Shown piece by piece: positions 43,538-51,595 of a DNA stretch of 64,000 nucleotides; the stretch's first letter is position 1, and each line of letters opens with the position of its first letter. Position numbers and translations under genes: made by a program. This DNA comes from Bog-473 sp963744225 (lineage in GTDB: Bacteria > Actinomycetota > Acidimicrobiia > Acidimicrobiales > RAAP-2). Below the pieces are notes generated by a model, which was not told the DNA's origin, made no database searches, and saw only the letters and a program-made list of their open reading frames with translations. The DNA is taken from positions 496,001 through 560,000 of the forward strand of contig CAVUSV010000004.1 in the NCBI GenBank assembly GCA_963744225.1, in the 5' to 3' direction.

Positions 43538-44326
43538 GTGACCCGGGCCACCGCCCACCCACAGAGTCCCTGTACCGGATTCTGTAGAGAATATGATGTA
43601 TCAATGTCACGCTCGGCCGATGACGTGAGCAGCGCCGACTCCGACGCAACGTCGATACCAGCCTCTCCCGGCGCGGTGGTCAGGACGGGAAGCGGTGAAC
43701 AGGCGGCTGCCTACATCCGGCGCTTGATTTTCGACGGGCAACTCCAGGAGGGCATGCGGTTACCTCAGGACGCGGTGGCGAAAGCCGTGGGAGTCAGCCG
43801 GATCCCGATTCGAGAGGCGATCATCGCCCTTGAGCGCGAGGGCTGGGTGACCACCAAGTTGCACAGGGGCACCTTCGTCAACGCCTTTGACGAGCAGATC
43901 ATCCGCGACCACTACGAGCTGTTCGGTCTGATCTACGGTCTCGCGGCACGGCGCGCCGCCCAGCGCCAAGACCCCGAATCAGCGGCCAAGTTGGCCGATC
44001 TCGTCAAGCAGATGCGTGCCACCGATGATCTGGTGAGGATCGAGGAACTCGCGTTCGCCTTTCACAGCACCGTCGTCGAGGCAGCACGCTCTCCTCGCAT
44101 CACCGTCGTGCTCCGCGCCATGTCACGTCTCGTTCCCGGGCCTTTCTTCGTGCTGGTCCCCAAGGCGGTCGAGCCCGAGCGAAAGGGCCTCTCCGCCATC
44201 GTCAAGGCCATCCGGGACGGTGACGGTGACCGGGCCGCCCGGGACTACACGAAAATGCTGAGCCAGCAGGCCGAGATGGTCGTTGACCTGTTCCACGACC
44301 GGAGCGCGGTCCGCCAGGCCGTCTGA
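43538..44326 (+). CDS. GntR-family transcriptional regulator, FCD (FadR-like) subgroup
   Basis: 262 residues from GTG 43538, which has AGGA 9 bp upstream; an internal ATG at 43604 is an alternative but lacks a ribosome site. The winged helix-turn-helix is at about 48-115: LIFDGQLQEGMRLPQDAVAK, GVSRIPIREAIIALEREGWV, then the wing HRGTFVNAF. The C-terminal helical FCD domain holds the effector: DHYELFGLIYGLAARRAAQR, FAFHSTVVEAARSPRITVVL. Members usually bind carboxylic acids or acyl-CoA and repress. No other GntR gene is in the window. Confidence 0.92.
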   Translation: MTRATAHPQSPCTGFCREYDVSMSRSADDVSSADSDATSIPASPGAVVRTGSGEQAAAYIRRLIFDGQLQEGMRLPQDAVAKAVGVSRIPIREAIIALEREGWVTTKLHRGTFVNAFDEQIIRDHYELFGLIYGLAARRAAQRQDPESAAKLADLVKQMRATDDLVRIEELAFAFHSTVVEAARSPRITVVLRAMSRLVPGPFFVLVPKAVEPERKGLSAIVKAIRDGDGDRAARDYTKMLSQQAEMVVDLFHDRSAVRQAV

Positions 44327-44465
44327 CGGACATCCGGCTGTGGCGGCGGACGAAGCGGGGCGAGCGCCTCAAGGAGACCGGCTCGGCCCCTCCAGGGTCG
44401 ATCGCCGGCTGCGGATCGAAGGCCGGATCTGAGCACCCTTCACTGTCGAGGTTTCTGGGTGATTC

Positions 44466-44750
44466 TCAGGAGGTCTCGCTGAGCTGGGTTATCGACTGAA
44501 TTGACGTGTAGTTGGCGACGTCAGCCACGATGGCTGCCGTCCCGGCGCCCCCCAGTGCTGCCTGGAATGCTTCGGTCGATTCGAAGTAGAAGTGCACGGC
44601 GGCGACGTACGGTCCGTCGACGCCACGATCCACTTCGACCCGTGCCGGCTTCCACGTCTCCACACACAGGGGCACATGCTGAGTGCGGTAATAGTCATGG
44701 TCGAACGAAGCACCCTCTTCCGCGGGGTAGAGGACTAAAAATCGCACCAT
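44466..44750 (-). CDS. EthD-domain protein
   Basis: 94 residues. The EthD/dimeric ferredoxin-like barrel pattern is FLVLYPAEEGASFDHDYYRT followed by HVPL and a VAAVHFYFESTEAFQAAL strand-helix. These small proteins are often near P450s, oxygenases or ring-modifying enzymes and have no firmly known reaction. A double VOC gene is 33 bp upstream in the same direction, so the two are probably one transcript. Confidence 0.8.
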   Translation of the reverse strand: MVRFLVLYPAEEGASFDHDYYRTQHVPLCVETWKPARVEVDRGVDGPYVAAVHFYFESTEAFQAALGGAGTAAIVADVANYTSIQSITQLSETS

Positions 44751-44783
44751 TGGCCGGCTCCTTTTGACGTTTGCGTCCGCGAA

Positions 44784-45560
44784 CTAGGAATGATGTTGCA
44801 CCAGTTCGACCTGATAACCGTCCGGAGCGGCCACGAACGCCATGGTGACCGGCCATCGCTCCAGGCGCAGCGGCTCCACGACCGAGGGATACCCGGCACG
44901 GACGGCAGCGTCGTGGAGGCCCTTGCAGTCCTCTGTATTGACGTACAGCTTCCACATCGAACCCATCCGGATCTGGCCATCCTGGTCGAGTTGTTGCGCC
45001 AATTGGAGTTTCGATCCTTTCTTGGGATTTTCCAAGATCGCTTCGTCCGCGTGCTCGATCTCGGTTCTGCTGGTGCACTCAAGTTCCATCAGCTCAAAGA
45101 ACTTGATCGAGGCTTCGATGTCGGTCACGTTGATGCAGTACTGCCCGAGCCAGGGACCGTCAGACGGCACACCGTCGGGCCAGGGATGCCGCGTCACGAG
45201 TTCGACGAGGTACCCGTCGGGATCGCGGACGAACGCGACACTGACCGGCCACCTCTCCATCCGCTGCGGTGCAGACTCCGCCGTCGCCCCCTGCGTGAGG
45301 GCCGTCCGAAACGTCGCATCGACATCGTGGGTGTTGACGTAGAGCTTCCAGAAGCCCGTGCCGAGGTCCAGTCGGCCCGATTGGTTCTTCTGCTGGGCCA
45401 TTTGGAACTTCGAGCCACCCGAAGGGTTCTCCACGATCGCTTCCCAGGCGTCGGGGATCTCGGTTCGACTGGTGCATGTCAGGCCGAGCGATGTGTAAAA
45501 GGCAACGGAGCGCTCAAGGTCCGTGACGTTGAGACAGTACTGACCCAGCCAGCTCGTCAT
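44784..45560 (-). CDS. Tandem VOC (glyoxalase/dioxygenase fold) protein
   Basis: 258 residues in two repeats of about 125: WLGQYCLNVTDLERSVAFYT and WLGQYCINVTDIEASIKFFE begin them, and DPDGYLVELV and APDGYQVELVQ carry the usual C-terminal metal-binding Glu of each. The middle metal positions of the fold are not obvious, so a catalytic call (lyase, epimerase or extradiol dioxygenase) is not made. The repeats are clearly a duplication. Shares a divergent promoter region with the esterase at 45793, again with the AT-rich element. Confidence 0.85.
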   Translation of the reverse strand: MTSWLGQYCLNVTDLERSVAFYTSLGLTCTSRTEIPDAWEAIVENPSGGSKFQMAQQKNQSGRLDLGTGFWKLYVNTHDVDATFRTALTQGATAESAPQRMERWPVSVAFVRDPDGYLVELVTRHPWPDGVPSDGPWLGQYCINVTDIEASIKFFELMELECTSRTEIEHADEAILENPKKGSKLQLAQQLDQDGQIRMGSMWKLYVNTEDCKGLHDAAVRAGYPSVVEPLRLERWPVTMAFVAAPDGYQVELVQHHS

Positions 45561-45635
45561 CAGGTCTCCTTACACGTCGTCTGCACCCACGTGAATCCGG
45601 ACACCGTCCCGGAGAGGCTTCGCGTCCGCCGGTAA

Positions 45636-45648
45636 GTATATTGTATGC
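45636..45648. promoter_or_regulatory. AT-rich palindrome matching GNATA-N3-TATNC fully
   Basis: GTATATTGTATGC lies 76 bp upstream of the VOC gene start (45560, minus) and 145 bp upstream of the esterase start (45793, plus). It is the last copy noticed in the window. Confidence 0.45.
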
Positions 45649-45792
45649 GCAGCCCGGCTCCTCAAGGACGAGGCGGGGAACGACACAGTGCCGGTGTGTG
45701 CTGGCACCCGCGTCGTGCTCCCAGGGACCGCGCGACTCTAAGTTGGGTCCCAGGAAGAACAGCGCAACAAGTCGCGAGAGCGTGGAACACCC

Positions 45793-46893
45793 ATGGCAAT
45801 GGGCAATCGCCCGGAGGTCCAGACCGCAGCGGCACCGATCGTGGCACTCGACGTGTCGCTCTTGGCTCAGCAGCTCGCGACAGCTCTGGCCCGGGTGCCG
45901 TTCCGCCATCCTTTCCACGGAAAGTCCTCACTTCTCTCCAACATGGGGATATCGGTCACCCGCGAGGTGATCCGCTCCTTCATGGGCTACGCCTCGTCGC
46001 TGCGCATCCCGGAGTTCCGGTCCCTCGAGTTGGTGTTGGACGAGATCTGCAAGTGGATCATGCCGCCGTTCGTCCGTGCGCTCGACGTCGACAGCCACCC
46101 GACCGAGTTCGGCGGCGTCCCCGGGATCCTCTACCTGCCCCGCCACCGCCAACCGGCTGGTGTGATTCTCTATCTCCACGGGGGTGGGTATATCGGCACG
46201 TCGCCGACGATGTATGCCTTCTTCACGGCGAGAGTGTGCAAGGAGACGGACTGCGCCACTTTCGTCGCTGATTACCGGCTGGCCCCGGAGTTCCCCTACC
46301 CGGCCGGAGCCGAAGATGCCTCCGCGGTCTATACAGAGCTCGTCGCCCTTGGTATCCCGCCCGAGCGCATCTTCCTGGCGGGTGACTCCGGGGGCGGCGG
46401 CCTGGCCAACACCCTCTTGCTCGAGCGCCATGAATACATCGAGCCGGTCCAGGTCGCCGGGTTGCTGCTTTTTTCGCCCGAGGTCGACCTACGGCTGGAC
46501 GAGCCGTCGATTACCGAGAATGCAGACCGCGACATCTTGCCGTGGAACATTCCGACGACCGCGTATCTCCATGGGACCGATGCCTCCAGCCAACCTGTTG
46601 CCCCGTTGCGCGCCAACCTCGCCGAGTTTCCTCCCACCTGCGTGACCTGGGGAGGCGACGAGATGTTCCGCGACCCGATACGGCGCTACGTCCAGCGGCT
46701 ACGAGAAGACGGTGTCCCGACCGAGGCTCACGAGTTCGACGGAATGTTCCACGTCTTCCCGATCCTGATGCCCTGGGCCGAGGACAGCCGGGACGTCTTC
46801 CGTCTTGTGCGCAGCTTCATCCACAAAGTCGTGGCTGACGCTCCGCCACTCGCACGCGCCGACCTCACCCGCAAGCTGAATCCGCGCTCCTGA
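45793..46893 (+). CDS. Alpha/beta hydrolase, hormone-sensitive-lipase family esterase
   Basis: 366 residues. HSL hallmark HGGGY (H129-Y133) for the oxyanion hole, nucleophile Ser199 in GDSGGGG, the acid in TWGGDEMFRDP and the His in FDGMFHVFPI. No signal peptide, so an intracellular esterase. The first about 100 residues form a helical cap. Could hydrolyse the ester or lactone bond of the catabolic substrate; substrate not predictable. Confidence 0.92.
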   Translation: MAMGNRPEVQTAAAPIVALDVSLLAQQLATALARVPFRHPFHGKSSLLSNMGISVTREVIRSFMGYASSLRIPEFRSLELVLDEICKWIMPPFVRALDVDSHPTEFGGVPGILYLPRHRQPAGVILYLHGGGYIGTSPTMYAFFTARVCKETDCATFVADYRLAPEFPYPAGAEDASAVYTELVALGIPPERIFLAGDSGGGGLANTLLLERHEYIEPVQVAGLLLFSPEVDLRLDEPSITENADRDILPWNIPTTAYLHGTDASSQPVAPLRANLAEFPPTCVTWGGDEMFRDPIRRYVQRLREDGVPTEAHEFDGMFHVFPILMPWAEDSRDVFRLVRSFIHKVVADAPPLARADLTRKLNPRS

Positions 46894-46917
46894 AAAAGAT
46901 CTGGCCGGGCGCGCTCT

Positions 46918-48243
46918 TCAGCGCTGGGCAAGCTCATCGGCCGCCTTGCGTAGGTCCGCCCGGAAGTCGGGGTGGGCGATCTCGACCAACAGATGGGCCC
47001 GCTCGCTCACGGTCAGACCGGTCAGTTCGGCGGAGCCGTATTCGGTGATGACGACGCCGGTGTGGTGGCGCGGCGTCGAGACGACCGATCCTTCGGGAAG
47101 GAGCCCGGCGATGCGGGACACGACTTCGCCCCCGACCACCGCTGTCGAACGAAGGCAGATGAGCGAGTGGGCATCGAGATGGAACTCCGCTCCGGCCACG
47201 AAGTCCTCATGACCACCTACACCGGAGATCTGCTGGCCACCAATGTTGTCGGCCACCACTTGGCCGTAGAGATCGACCGACAATGCCCCGTTGATGGAGA
47301 CGAGTCTCGCATTCCGAGCGATGACAGTGGGATCGTTGACCGTCTCGACGGGGAGGAAGGCGACATCCGCGTTGCCGTCGAGCCACTCGTAGAGCTCCGA
47401 GGTCCCGAGCGCGAATGTCGTCACAGAGACACCGTCGAAAACTCCCTTGGCATCATTGGTGACTTTTCCCGCCCGGTGTAACCGCATGAGGCCGTTGGTG
47501 AACATTTCGGAGTGGATGCCGAAACCGCCCAAGGGGCCCTTGGCCAGCTCGCTCGCCACGATGTTGGGGATCGCTCCGATGCCGGTTTGCAGGGTGGACC
47601 CGTTCTTCACAAAAGCCAAAGCGTGGCGCGCAATCGCCGCGTCCACTTCTTCGGTCGGGGGCTCTGGAAGGGCGAATGGGACCGAGTTCGCTTCTACCAT
47701 CACGTCGACCACGTCGAGCGAAATTGTGTTGTCGAAATCGGGCGGCAGGCTTTTGGTGCGAGGCAGGTTGGGGTTGACCTCGACGATGAGCAGGCGGTCA
47801 GGATCCTCACCCGCGCGGATCAGCTCGGGCCTGGTGGCACCCATATGAAGCGAGAGGTTCACTCTGCCGTCGTCGGGCAAGGCCGCCTGCACCACCATGA
47901 TCCGCGGTGAGAACCTGGCCAGAATCGGCGCAAACTGGCGGAAGCCTCCCGGCACCAGTTCGACCCGGTGGCCCATGGAGTGCAGCACACGTTCCGCTGG
48001 ACCGAAGAAGCCACAGCGGTATGAGACGCCGGACTTGGTGAAGACTTCGTAGACGTTGAGGCAGAGCGCTCCCCCCATCTGCAGGTCCTTCCAGTCGTCG
48101 CGAGCGCCGAGAGCAGTCAGGAAGGTGTCGGGGTTGGCTGGACCCAAGCCGAACCCGATGGTGTCGACCGAGCGGACCATTGCCACGGCCTCCTCGGCGG
48201 AGCAGACAATGGTCACGGCCGCCACTCTCGCATCACGTGGCAA
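46918..48243 (-). CDS. Acetyl-CoA hydrolase/transferase family (4-hydroxybutyrate CoA-transferase-like)
   Basis: 441 residues if begun at TTG 48243; GTG 48216 is an alternative and no ribosome site decides. Family landmarks: GNADVAFLPVETVN, the glutamate loop GIHSEMFTNGLM that forms the glutamyl-CoA intermediate, GIGAIPNIVAS, and the C-terminal HHTGVVITEYGSAELTGLTV. Class I CoA-transferase reaction with acetyl-CoA or another small acyl-CoA as donor. Convergent with the esterase gene (24 bp gap). It may recycle CoA at the end of the pathway or belong to central metabolism. Confidence 0.9.
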   Translation of the reverse strand: MPRDARVAAVTIVCSAEEAVAMVRSVDTIGFGLGPANPDTFLTALGARDDWKDLQMGGALCLNVYEVFTKSGVSYRCGFFGPAERVLHSMGHRVELVPGGFRQFAPILARFSPRIMVVQAALPDDGRVNLSLHMGATRPELIRAGEDPDRLLIVEVNPNLPRTKSLPPDFDNTISLDVVDVMVEANSVPFALPEPPTEEVDAAIARHALAFVKNGSTLQTGIGAIPNIVASELAKGPLGGFGIHSEMFTNGLMRLHRAGKVTNDAKGVFDGVSVTTFALGTSELYEWLDGNADVAFLPVETVNDPTVIARNARLVSINGALSVDLYGQVVADNIGGQQISGVGGHEDFVAGAEFHLDAHSLICLRSTAVVGGEVVSRIAGLLPEGSVVSTPRHHTGVVITEYGSAELTGLTVSERAHLLVEIAHPDFRADLRKAADELAQR

Positions 48244-48318
48244 CCCTGACTACGACCCGCGGCCTCGACCCCCGGGGGGCCGATCGGCCGGAATCCGTTA
48301 CTTTCGGCTCTAGCCCAG

Positions 48319-48468
48319 TCAAGGGTCGGGTCGCACAATGACCAGGACACCCTCCTCTTCCCAGACAACGGTGCTTGGAGAATGGCGGCCACCCCCCTCG
48401 GTCGCCATTTTCCAATTCCGGGGTGTGCCGGCCGGATACGCCAGCACCACCTCTGCGGCGCCGGTCAT
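48319..48468 (-). CDS. Small 49-residue protein coupled to the deacetylase gene
   Basis: MTGAAEVVLAYPAGTPRNWK starts at ATG 48468, overlapping the stop of the upstream deacetylase gene (ATGA). The C-terminus is HSPSTVVWEEEGVLVIVRPD. It has no Cys, no membrane segment and no known domain that I recognise. The tight overlap and conserved-looking sequence argue for a real gene. Possible role: partner of the deacetylase. Confidence 0.5.
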   Translation of the reverse strand: MTGAAEVVLAYPAGTPRNWKMATEGGGRHSPSTVVWEEEGVLVIVRPDP

Positions 48469-49505
48469 GATCCGATCTCCATGTGGACCCGGTCGATAGC
48501 GCGCAGCCGTTCGGTGCGGTTGGTGCGGAGCTGCGACAGTCCGGGGCCGCCGTAGGTCGGCGCGTGGGCGTGGCTCGGCGCGCCCAGGAGAGCGCCGAGC
48601 GTTGCTTCCACCGAAGATTCCAGTGACACTGGGTCGTAGCCGCCCTCGAGAAAGAGGGCCAGGCGCCCGGGGCGCGGTGCGAACTCCTGCACCACACGGC
48701 TGAGTTCCGCGAAGTCCCCGCTCGAGAGCTCCAACTCCCCGAGCGGATCGGCCCGATGCGCGTCGAACCCACACGAGACGAGCACCCAGTCAGGACGGAA
48801 CGCTTCGATGGTGTCCCGCGCCACTTCGTCGATCGCGGCGCGCACGACGTCGCCCGTCGCCCCGGGCGGCAGCGGCACGTTCAGGGTGAGGCCAGGCGCG
48901 CCGGGACCGCCGACCTCGTCGGGTCGCCCCGTACCGGGGAACAGCGGGTGCTGGTGGGTCGAGACGTAGAGGACGTGGGGGTCGTTCCAGAAGATGTCCT
49001 GGGTCCCGTTCCCGTGGTGCACGTCCCAGTCGACGATCAGTACCCGTTCACCGAGTGCGGTACGCGCCGCCGCCGCGACCGCCACGTTGTTCACGAGGCA
49101 GAATCCCATGGCTCGGTCGAGGGTCGCATGGTGACCCGGCGGCCTGACGGGGACGAAGCCGATGCCCTCGCCCCGTTGCTCAAGCTCGGCAAGTGCAACC
49201 AGCCCGGCTCCTGCGGCGCGACGGGCCGCCGTCCACGAGTCCGGTCGCGCGTACGTGTCGGGATCGATGTTCCCGCCGCCCTGGGCGCAGAAGGCCTCGA
49301 GCTCCGCCAGGTAGGCCCTGCTGTGTACCCGGGACAGCTCCTCCAGGGTCGCTTCCCGAACGGCGGGGTAGACGACCTCGTCGCCGAGCCCCAGGGCGCG
49401 GACACCGTCCATAACTGCGATCAGTCGCGACGGTTGCTCGGGATGGTGGGGCGGCGCGTCGTGGTCCAAGATGCCGACCGGTCCGGCCACAACGAGTGGC
49501 GTCAT
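48465..49505 (-). CDS. Histone deacetylase-family (AcuC-like) Zn deacetylase
   Basis: 346 residues from ATG 49505. Family motifs: HPEQPSRLIAVMDGV, RPPGHHA (H125/H126), FCLVNNVAVAA, and the zinc site VDWDVHHGNGTQDIF (D161, H163), then SCGFDAHRADPLGEL with the second metal Asp and LEGGYD. Bacterial members deacetylate acetyl-lysine or acetylated small molecules; AcuC reactivates acetyl-CoA synthetase. That role would fit a genome rich in acyl-CoA ligases but is inference. Upstream is a short ORF that may be an acetyltransferase remnant. Confidence 0.92.
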   Translation of the reverse strand: MTPLVVAGPVGILDHDAPPHHPEQPSRLIAVMDGVRALGLGDEVVYPAVREATLEELSRVHSRAYLAELEAFCAQGGGNIDPDTYARPDSWTAARRAAGAGLVALAELEQRGEGIGFVPVRPPGHHATLDRAMGFCLVNNVAVAAAARTALGERVLIVDWDVHHGNGTQDIFWNDPHVLYVSTHQHPLFPGTGRPDEVGGPGAPGLTLNVPLPPGATGDVVRAAIDEVARDTIEAFRPDWVLVSCGFDAHRADPLGELELSSGDFAELSRVVQEFAPRPGRLALFLEGGYDPVSLESSVEATLGALLGAPSHAHAPTYGGPGLSQLRTNRTERLRAIDRVHMEIGS

Positions 49506-49509
49506 CAAC

Positions 49510-49623
49510 TCACCGTTGGTCGTCGCGCAGGCCGCCGTCGTCGGCGAGGTCGCGCTCAAGCTCGTGGGGGTAGCCGACCGGGTCGTTGTGCACTTGGGTC
49601 GCAGCCTGTGACAGGGCGGACAT
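49510..49623 (-). CDS. Possible 37-residue ORF upstream of the deacetylase
   Basis: MSALSQAATQVHNDPVGYPH from ATG 49623 ends 4 bp before the deacetylase start. The segment VGYPHELERDLADDGGLR resembles the YP-E-E-DV-L-DG segment before the GNAT domain of AcuA/Pat-type acetyltransferases, so it could be a leftover of one. The match is short and the ORF may be chance. Confidence 0.25.
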   Translation of the reverse strand: MSALSQAATQVHNDPVGYPHELERDLADDGGLRDDQR

Positions 49624-49737
49624 CGTCCTCTTCTCGCTCGCGCCCATCCTATTCGTCGAGCCTCGGTCGCTCCGCGGTGTCCACCGGGGTCCAAGGTCCA
49701 CTGGGCCCGAGGTCGAGAGCGTCCTACGCTGACGTTG

Positions 49738-50748
49738 ATGCCGGCCCTCATGAAGGCGTGGGCGGTCGACCAGCCGGGACCCGTCGACGGTGGCCCGCTG
49801 GTGCGGATCGACAAGGCCATCCCGCAACCTGGACCGCGACAGGTGCTGCTGCGCGTCCGCGTCTGTGGCGTGTGCCGGACCGACCTTCATCTCGCTGAGG
49901 GCGACCTTGCGCCACGCCGTCCACGGGTGACTCCGGGGCACGAGGCTGTCGGAATCGTCGAGCAACTCGGGACCGGTTGCACGCGCTGGCAGGAGGGTGA
50001 CCGCATCGGCGTGCCCTGGCTTGCCCATACGTGCGGTGCCTGTCGCTTCTGTGTCTCGGGACGAGAGAACCTTTGCGTCGAACCGCTCTTCACGGGATGG
50101 GATGTCGACGGCGGCTACGCGCCGTATGCCGTGGTGAACGAGGACTATGCCTACGCCTTACCCGAGCGATTCGGCGACGAAGAAGCCGCTCCCTTGCTCT
50201 GCGCCGGGATAATCGGCTACCGCGCCCTGCGCCGGGCCAATCTCCCCGTGGGTGGGCGACTCGGGATCTACGGGTTTGGAGGTTCCGCGCACCTCACCGC
50301 GCAAGTCGCACTCGCGCGCGGCGCGCGAGTGCACGTGATGACCCGGTCGCCCGAGGCGCAGCAGCTGGCGCTTGCGCTCGGGGCCGCCAGCGCTGGTCCC
50401 GACGACACCCTTCCGCCCGAGCCACTCGATTCGGCGATCCTGTTCGCACCAGTCGGCACGTTGGTGCCGCCTGCCCTCGCCGCGCTCGACCGGGGTGGGA
50501 CACTCGCCATTGCCGGCATTTACGTCACCGACATCCCCTCCCTGAACTACGAGGCGCACCTCTTCCAAGAGAGAACCCTGCAAAGCGTCACGGCCAATAC
50601 GAGGGCCGACGGCGAGGAATTCCTTGCCGAGGCCGCCCGAATCGGGCTGCGTGTATCGATCACCCGGTATCCCATGGACCGAGCCGACGCCGCATTAAGA
50701 GACCTTCGCCACGGCCGCGTCAACGGCGCCGCAGTCCTCGTGGAGTGA
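49738..50748 (+). CDS. Zinc-dependent alcohol dehydrogenase
   Basis: 336 residues from ATG 49738. Catalytic zinc: VCGVCRTDLHL and GHEAVG; structural zinc: CGACRFCVSGRENLC with four Cys; LLCAGIIGYRALRRANLP and the NAD(P)-binding GIYGFGGSAHLTAQVAL. The GGSAH motif replaces the usual GxGxxG but is common in this subgroup (AdhA-like, YjgB-like). Oxidises primary or secondary alcohols or reduces aldehydes. Divergent from the deacetylase gene. A stable hairpin overlaps the stop. Confidence 0.93.
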   Translation: MPALMKAWAVDQPGPVDGGPLVRIDKAIPQPGPRQVLLRVRVCGVCRTDLHLAEGDLAPRRPRVTPGHEAVGIVEQLGTGCTRWQEGDRIGVPWLAHTCGACRFCVSGRENLCVEPLFTGWDVDGGYAPYAVVNEDYAYALPERFGDEEAAPLLCAGIIGYRALRRANLPVGGRLGIYGFGGSAHLTAQVALARGARVHVMTRSPEAQQLALALGAASAGPDDTLPPEPLDSAILFAPVGTLVPPALAALDRGGTLAIAGIYVTDIPSLNYEAHLFQERTLQSVTANTRADGEEFLAEAARIGLRVSITRYPMDRADAALRDLRHGRVNGAAVLVE

Positions 50749-50761
50749 GTCACGCTGACTC
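50747..50761 (+). terminator. Hairpin at the alcohol dehydrogenase stop
   Basis: GAGTCA-CGC-TGACTC, a perfect 6-bp stem with a 3-base loop, overlaps the TGA stop and is followed by a G run, not a T run. A U-less actinobacterial terminator is possible. Confidence 0.35.
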
Positions 50762-51052
50762 GGGGGGTTCCGCTTCCGGGCGCGGTAAAAGGCCGACGCC
50801 GTGGGGTGAGTACGGGTTAGGTTCTGCGAAAGTACCCGCTGCCAGGACAAATGCTTCTCACGGCGAGGAAACGCCGACGGTGCCCCAGTCGATTGACGTC
50901 AAAGCGCTGTCACAGGGCCCTTGGCGATAGGTCCTGGAGCTCTCGACTGGGGCACACTCGCCGGCAGTGCGATCAGGCGGTAGATCGCTAGGGCCCATTA
51001 TTCCCGATCCGCGACCACATAAACACAGAAATTCAGGAAATTTTGGAAGGGT
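50749..51052. other. 304-bp intergenic region with a structured element at 50880-50955
   Basis: No gene-like ORF. It contains the element annotated separately, an AT-richer stretch (50995-51050) just after the convergent Nudix gene end, and otherwise nothing recognised. Confidence 0.6.
50880..50955. ncRNA. Candidate structured RNA or small inverted-repeat element
   Basis: A perfect 13-bp inverted repeat, GTGCCCCAGTCGA (50880-50892) and TCGACTGGGGCAC (50943-50955), closes a 50-nt loop. Inside is a second possible stem, CAGGGCC (50913-50919) with GGTCCTG (50930-50936), and next to the left arm the palindrome TTGACGTCAA (50893-50902). No T run follows, and no riboswitch or tRNA consensus is recognised. 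Strand and function are unknown; a DNA-level element is also possible. Confidence 0.45.
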
Positions 51053-51490
51053 TTAGATCAGGGGTTCTACCTGGTCAGCAGCCATCAGCACTGCCACCAG
51101 CTCTCGATCCCGGGGATACGAGAGGATTCGGGCGGCCCCCGCGAGGGGCAACCATCGCAATTCGTCGACTTCGTCGTTGGGGACGAAAGAGCCTCCTTCA
51201 GCCGCCATTACCCAGTAGGCCACCGCCTTCGGCCGTCCCTTGCGGTCCATGTACTCGGTGTGGCCCACGAAGCGCAACAGGCGGCATGACATGCCCGTTT
51301 CCTCATGCACCTCTCGCAGCGCGGCCAACTCCAAAGTCTCGCCCTCCTCGAGCTTGCCCTTGGGAAAGGACCAATCATGGTGCACCGGCCGGTGGACGAC
51401 CACGATCTCGAGTGCATCGTCGCGGCGGCGGACCACCAGCCCGCCGGCAGCCTGTACGACCTCTGTTGGTGAAGGGAGCTCCGCGGTCAT
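51053..51490 (-). CDS. Nudix hydrolase (MutT-like)
   Basis: 145 residues from ATG 51490. Nudix box at 45-67: GKLEEGETLELAALREVHEE followed by TGM, complete with the catalytic Glu residues. N-terminal strands AAGGLVVRRRDDALEIVVVHRP and HHDWSFPKGK are family-like. Hydrolyses nucleoside diphosphates linked to another moiety, often oxidised nucleotides or dinucleoside polyphosphates. Divergent from the CYTH-CHAD gene, a common actinobacterial neighbour pair linked to polyphosphate metabolism. Confidence 0.92.
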   Translation of the reverse strand: MTAELPSPTEVVQAAGGLVVRRRDDALEIVVVHRPVHHDWSFPKGKLEEGETLELAALREVHEETGMSCRLLRFVGHTEYMDRKGRPKAVAYWVMAAEGGSFVPNDEVDELRWLPLAGAARILSYPRDRELVAVLMAADQVEPLI

Positions 51491-51595
51491 CGATCGTCGC
51501 GCCACTGCTTGGCACACTATCGCCGGGCTCTCACAATTCCGCGGCAATCATGACCCCCTGACCCGTTTGGGAAGGACCGCTGTAGCCTGAGCCAG

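Noticed and set aside
43590..43604. GAATATGATGTATC before the internal ATG of the GntR gene as an operator
   Set aside because: The two half-sites have the wrong spacing, and it is probably within the coding region that starts at GTG 43538.
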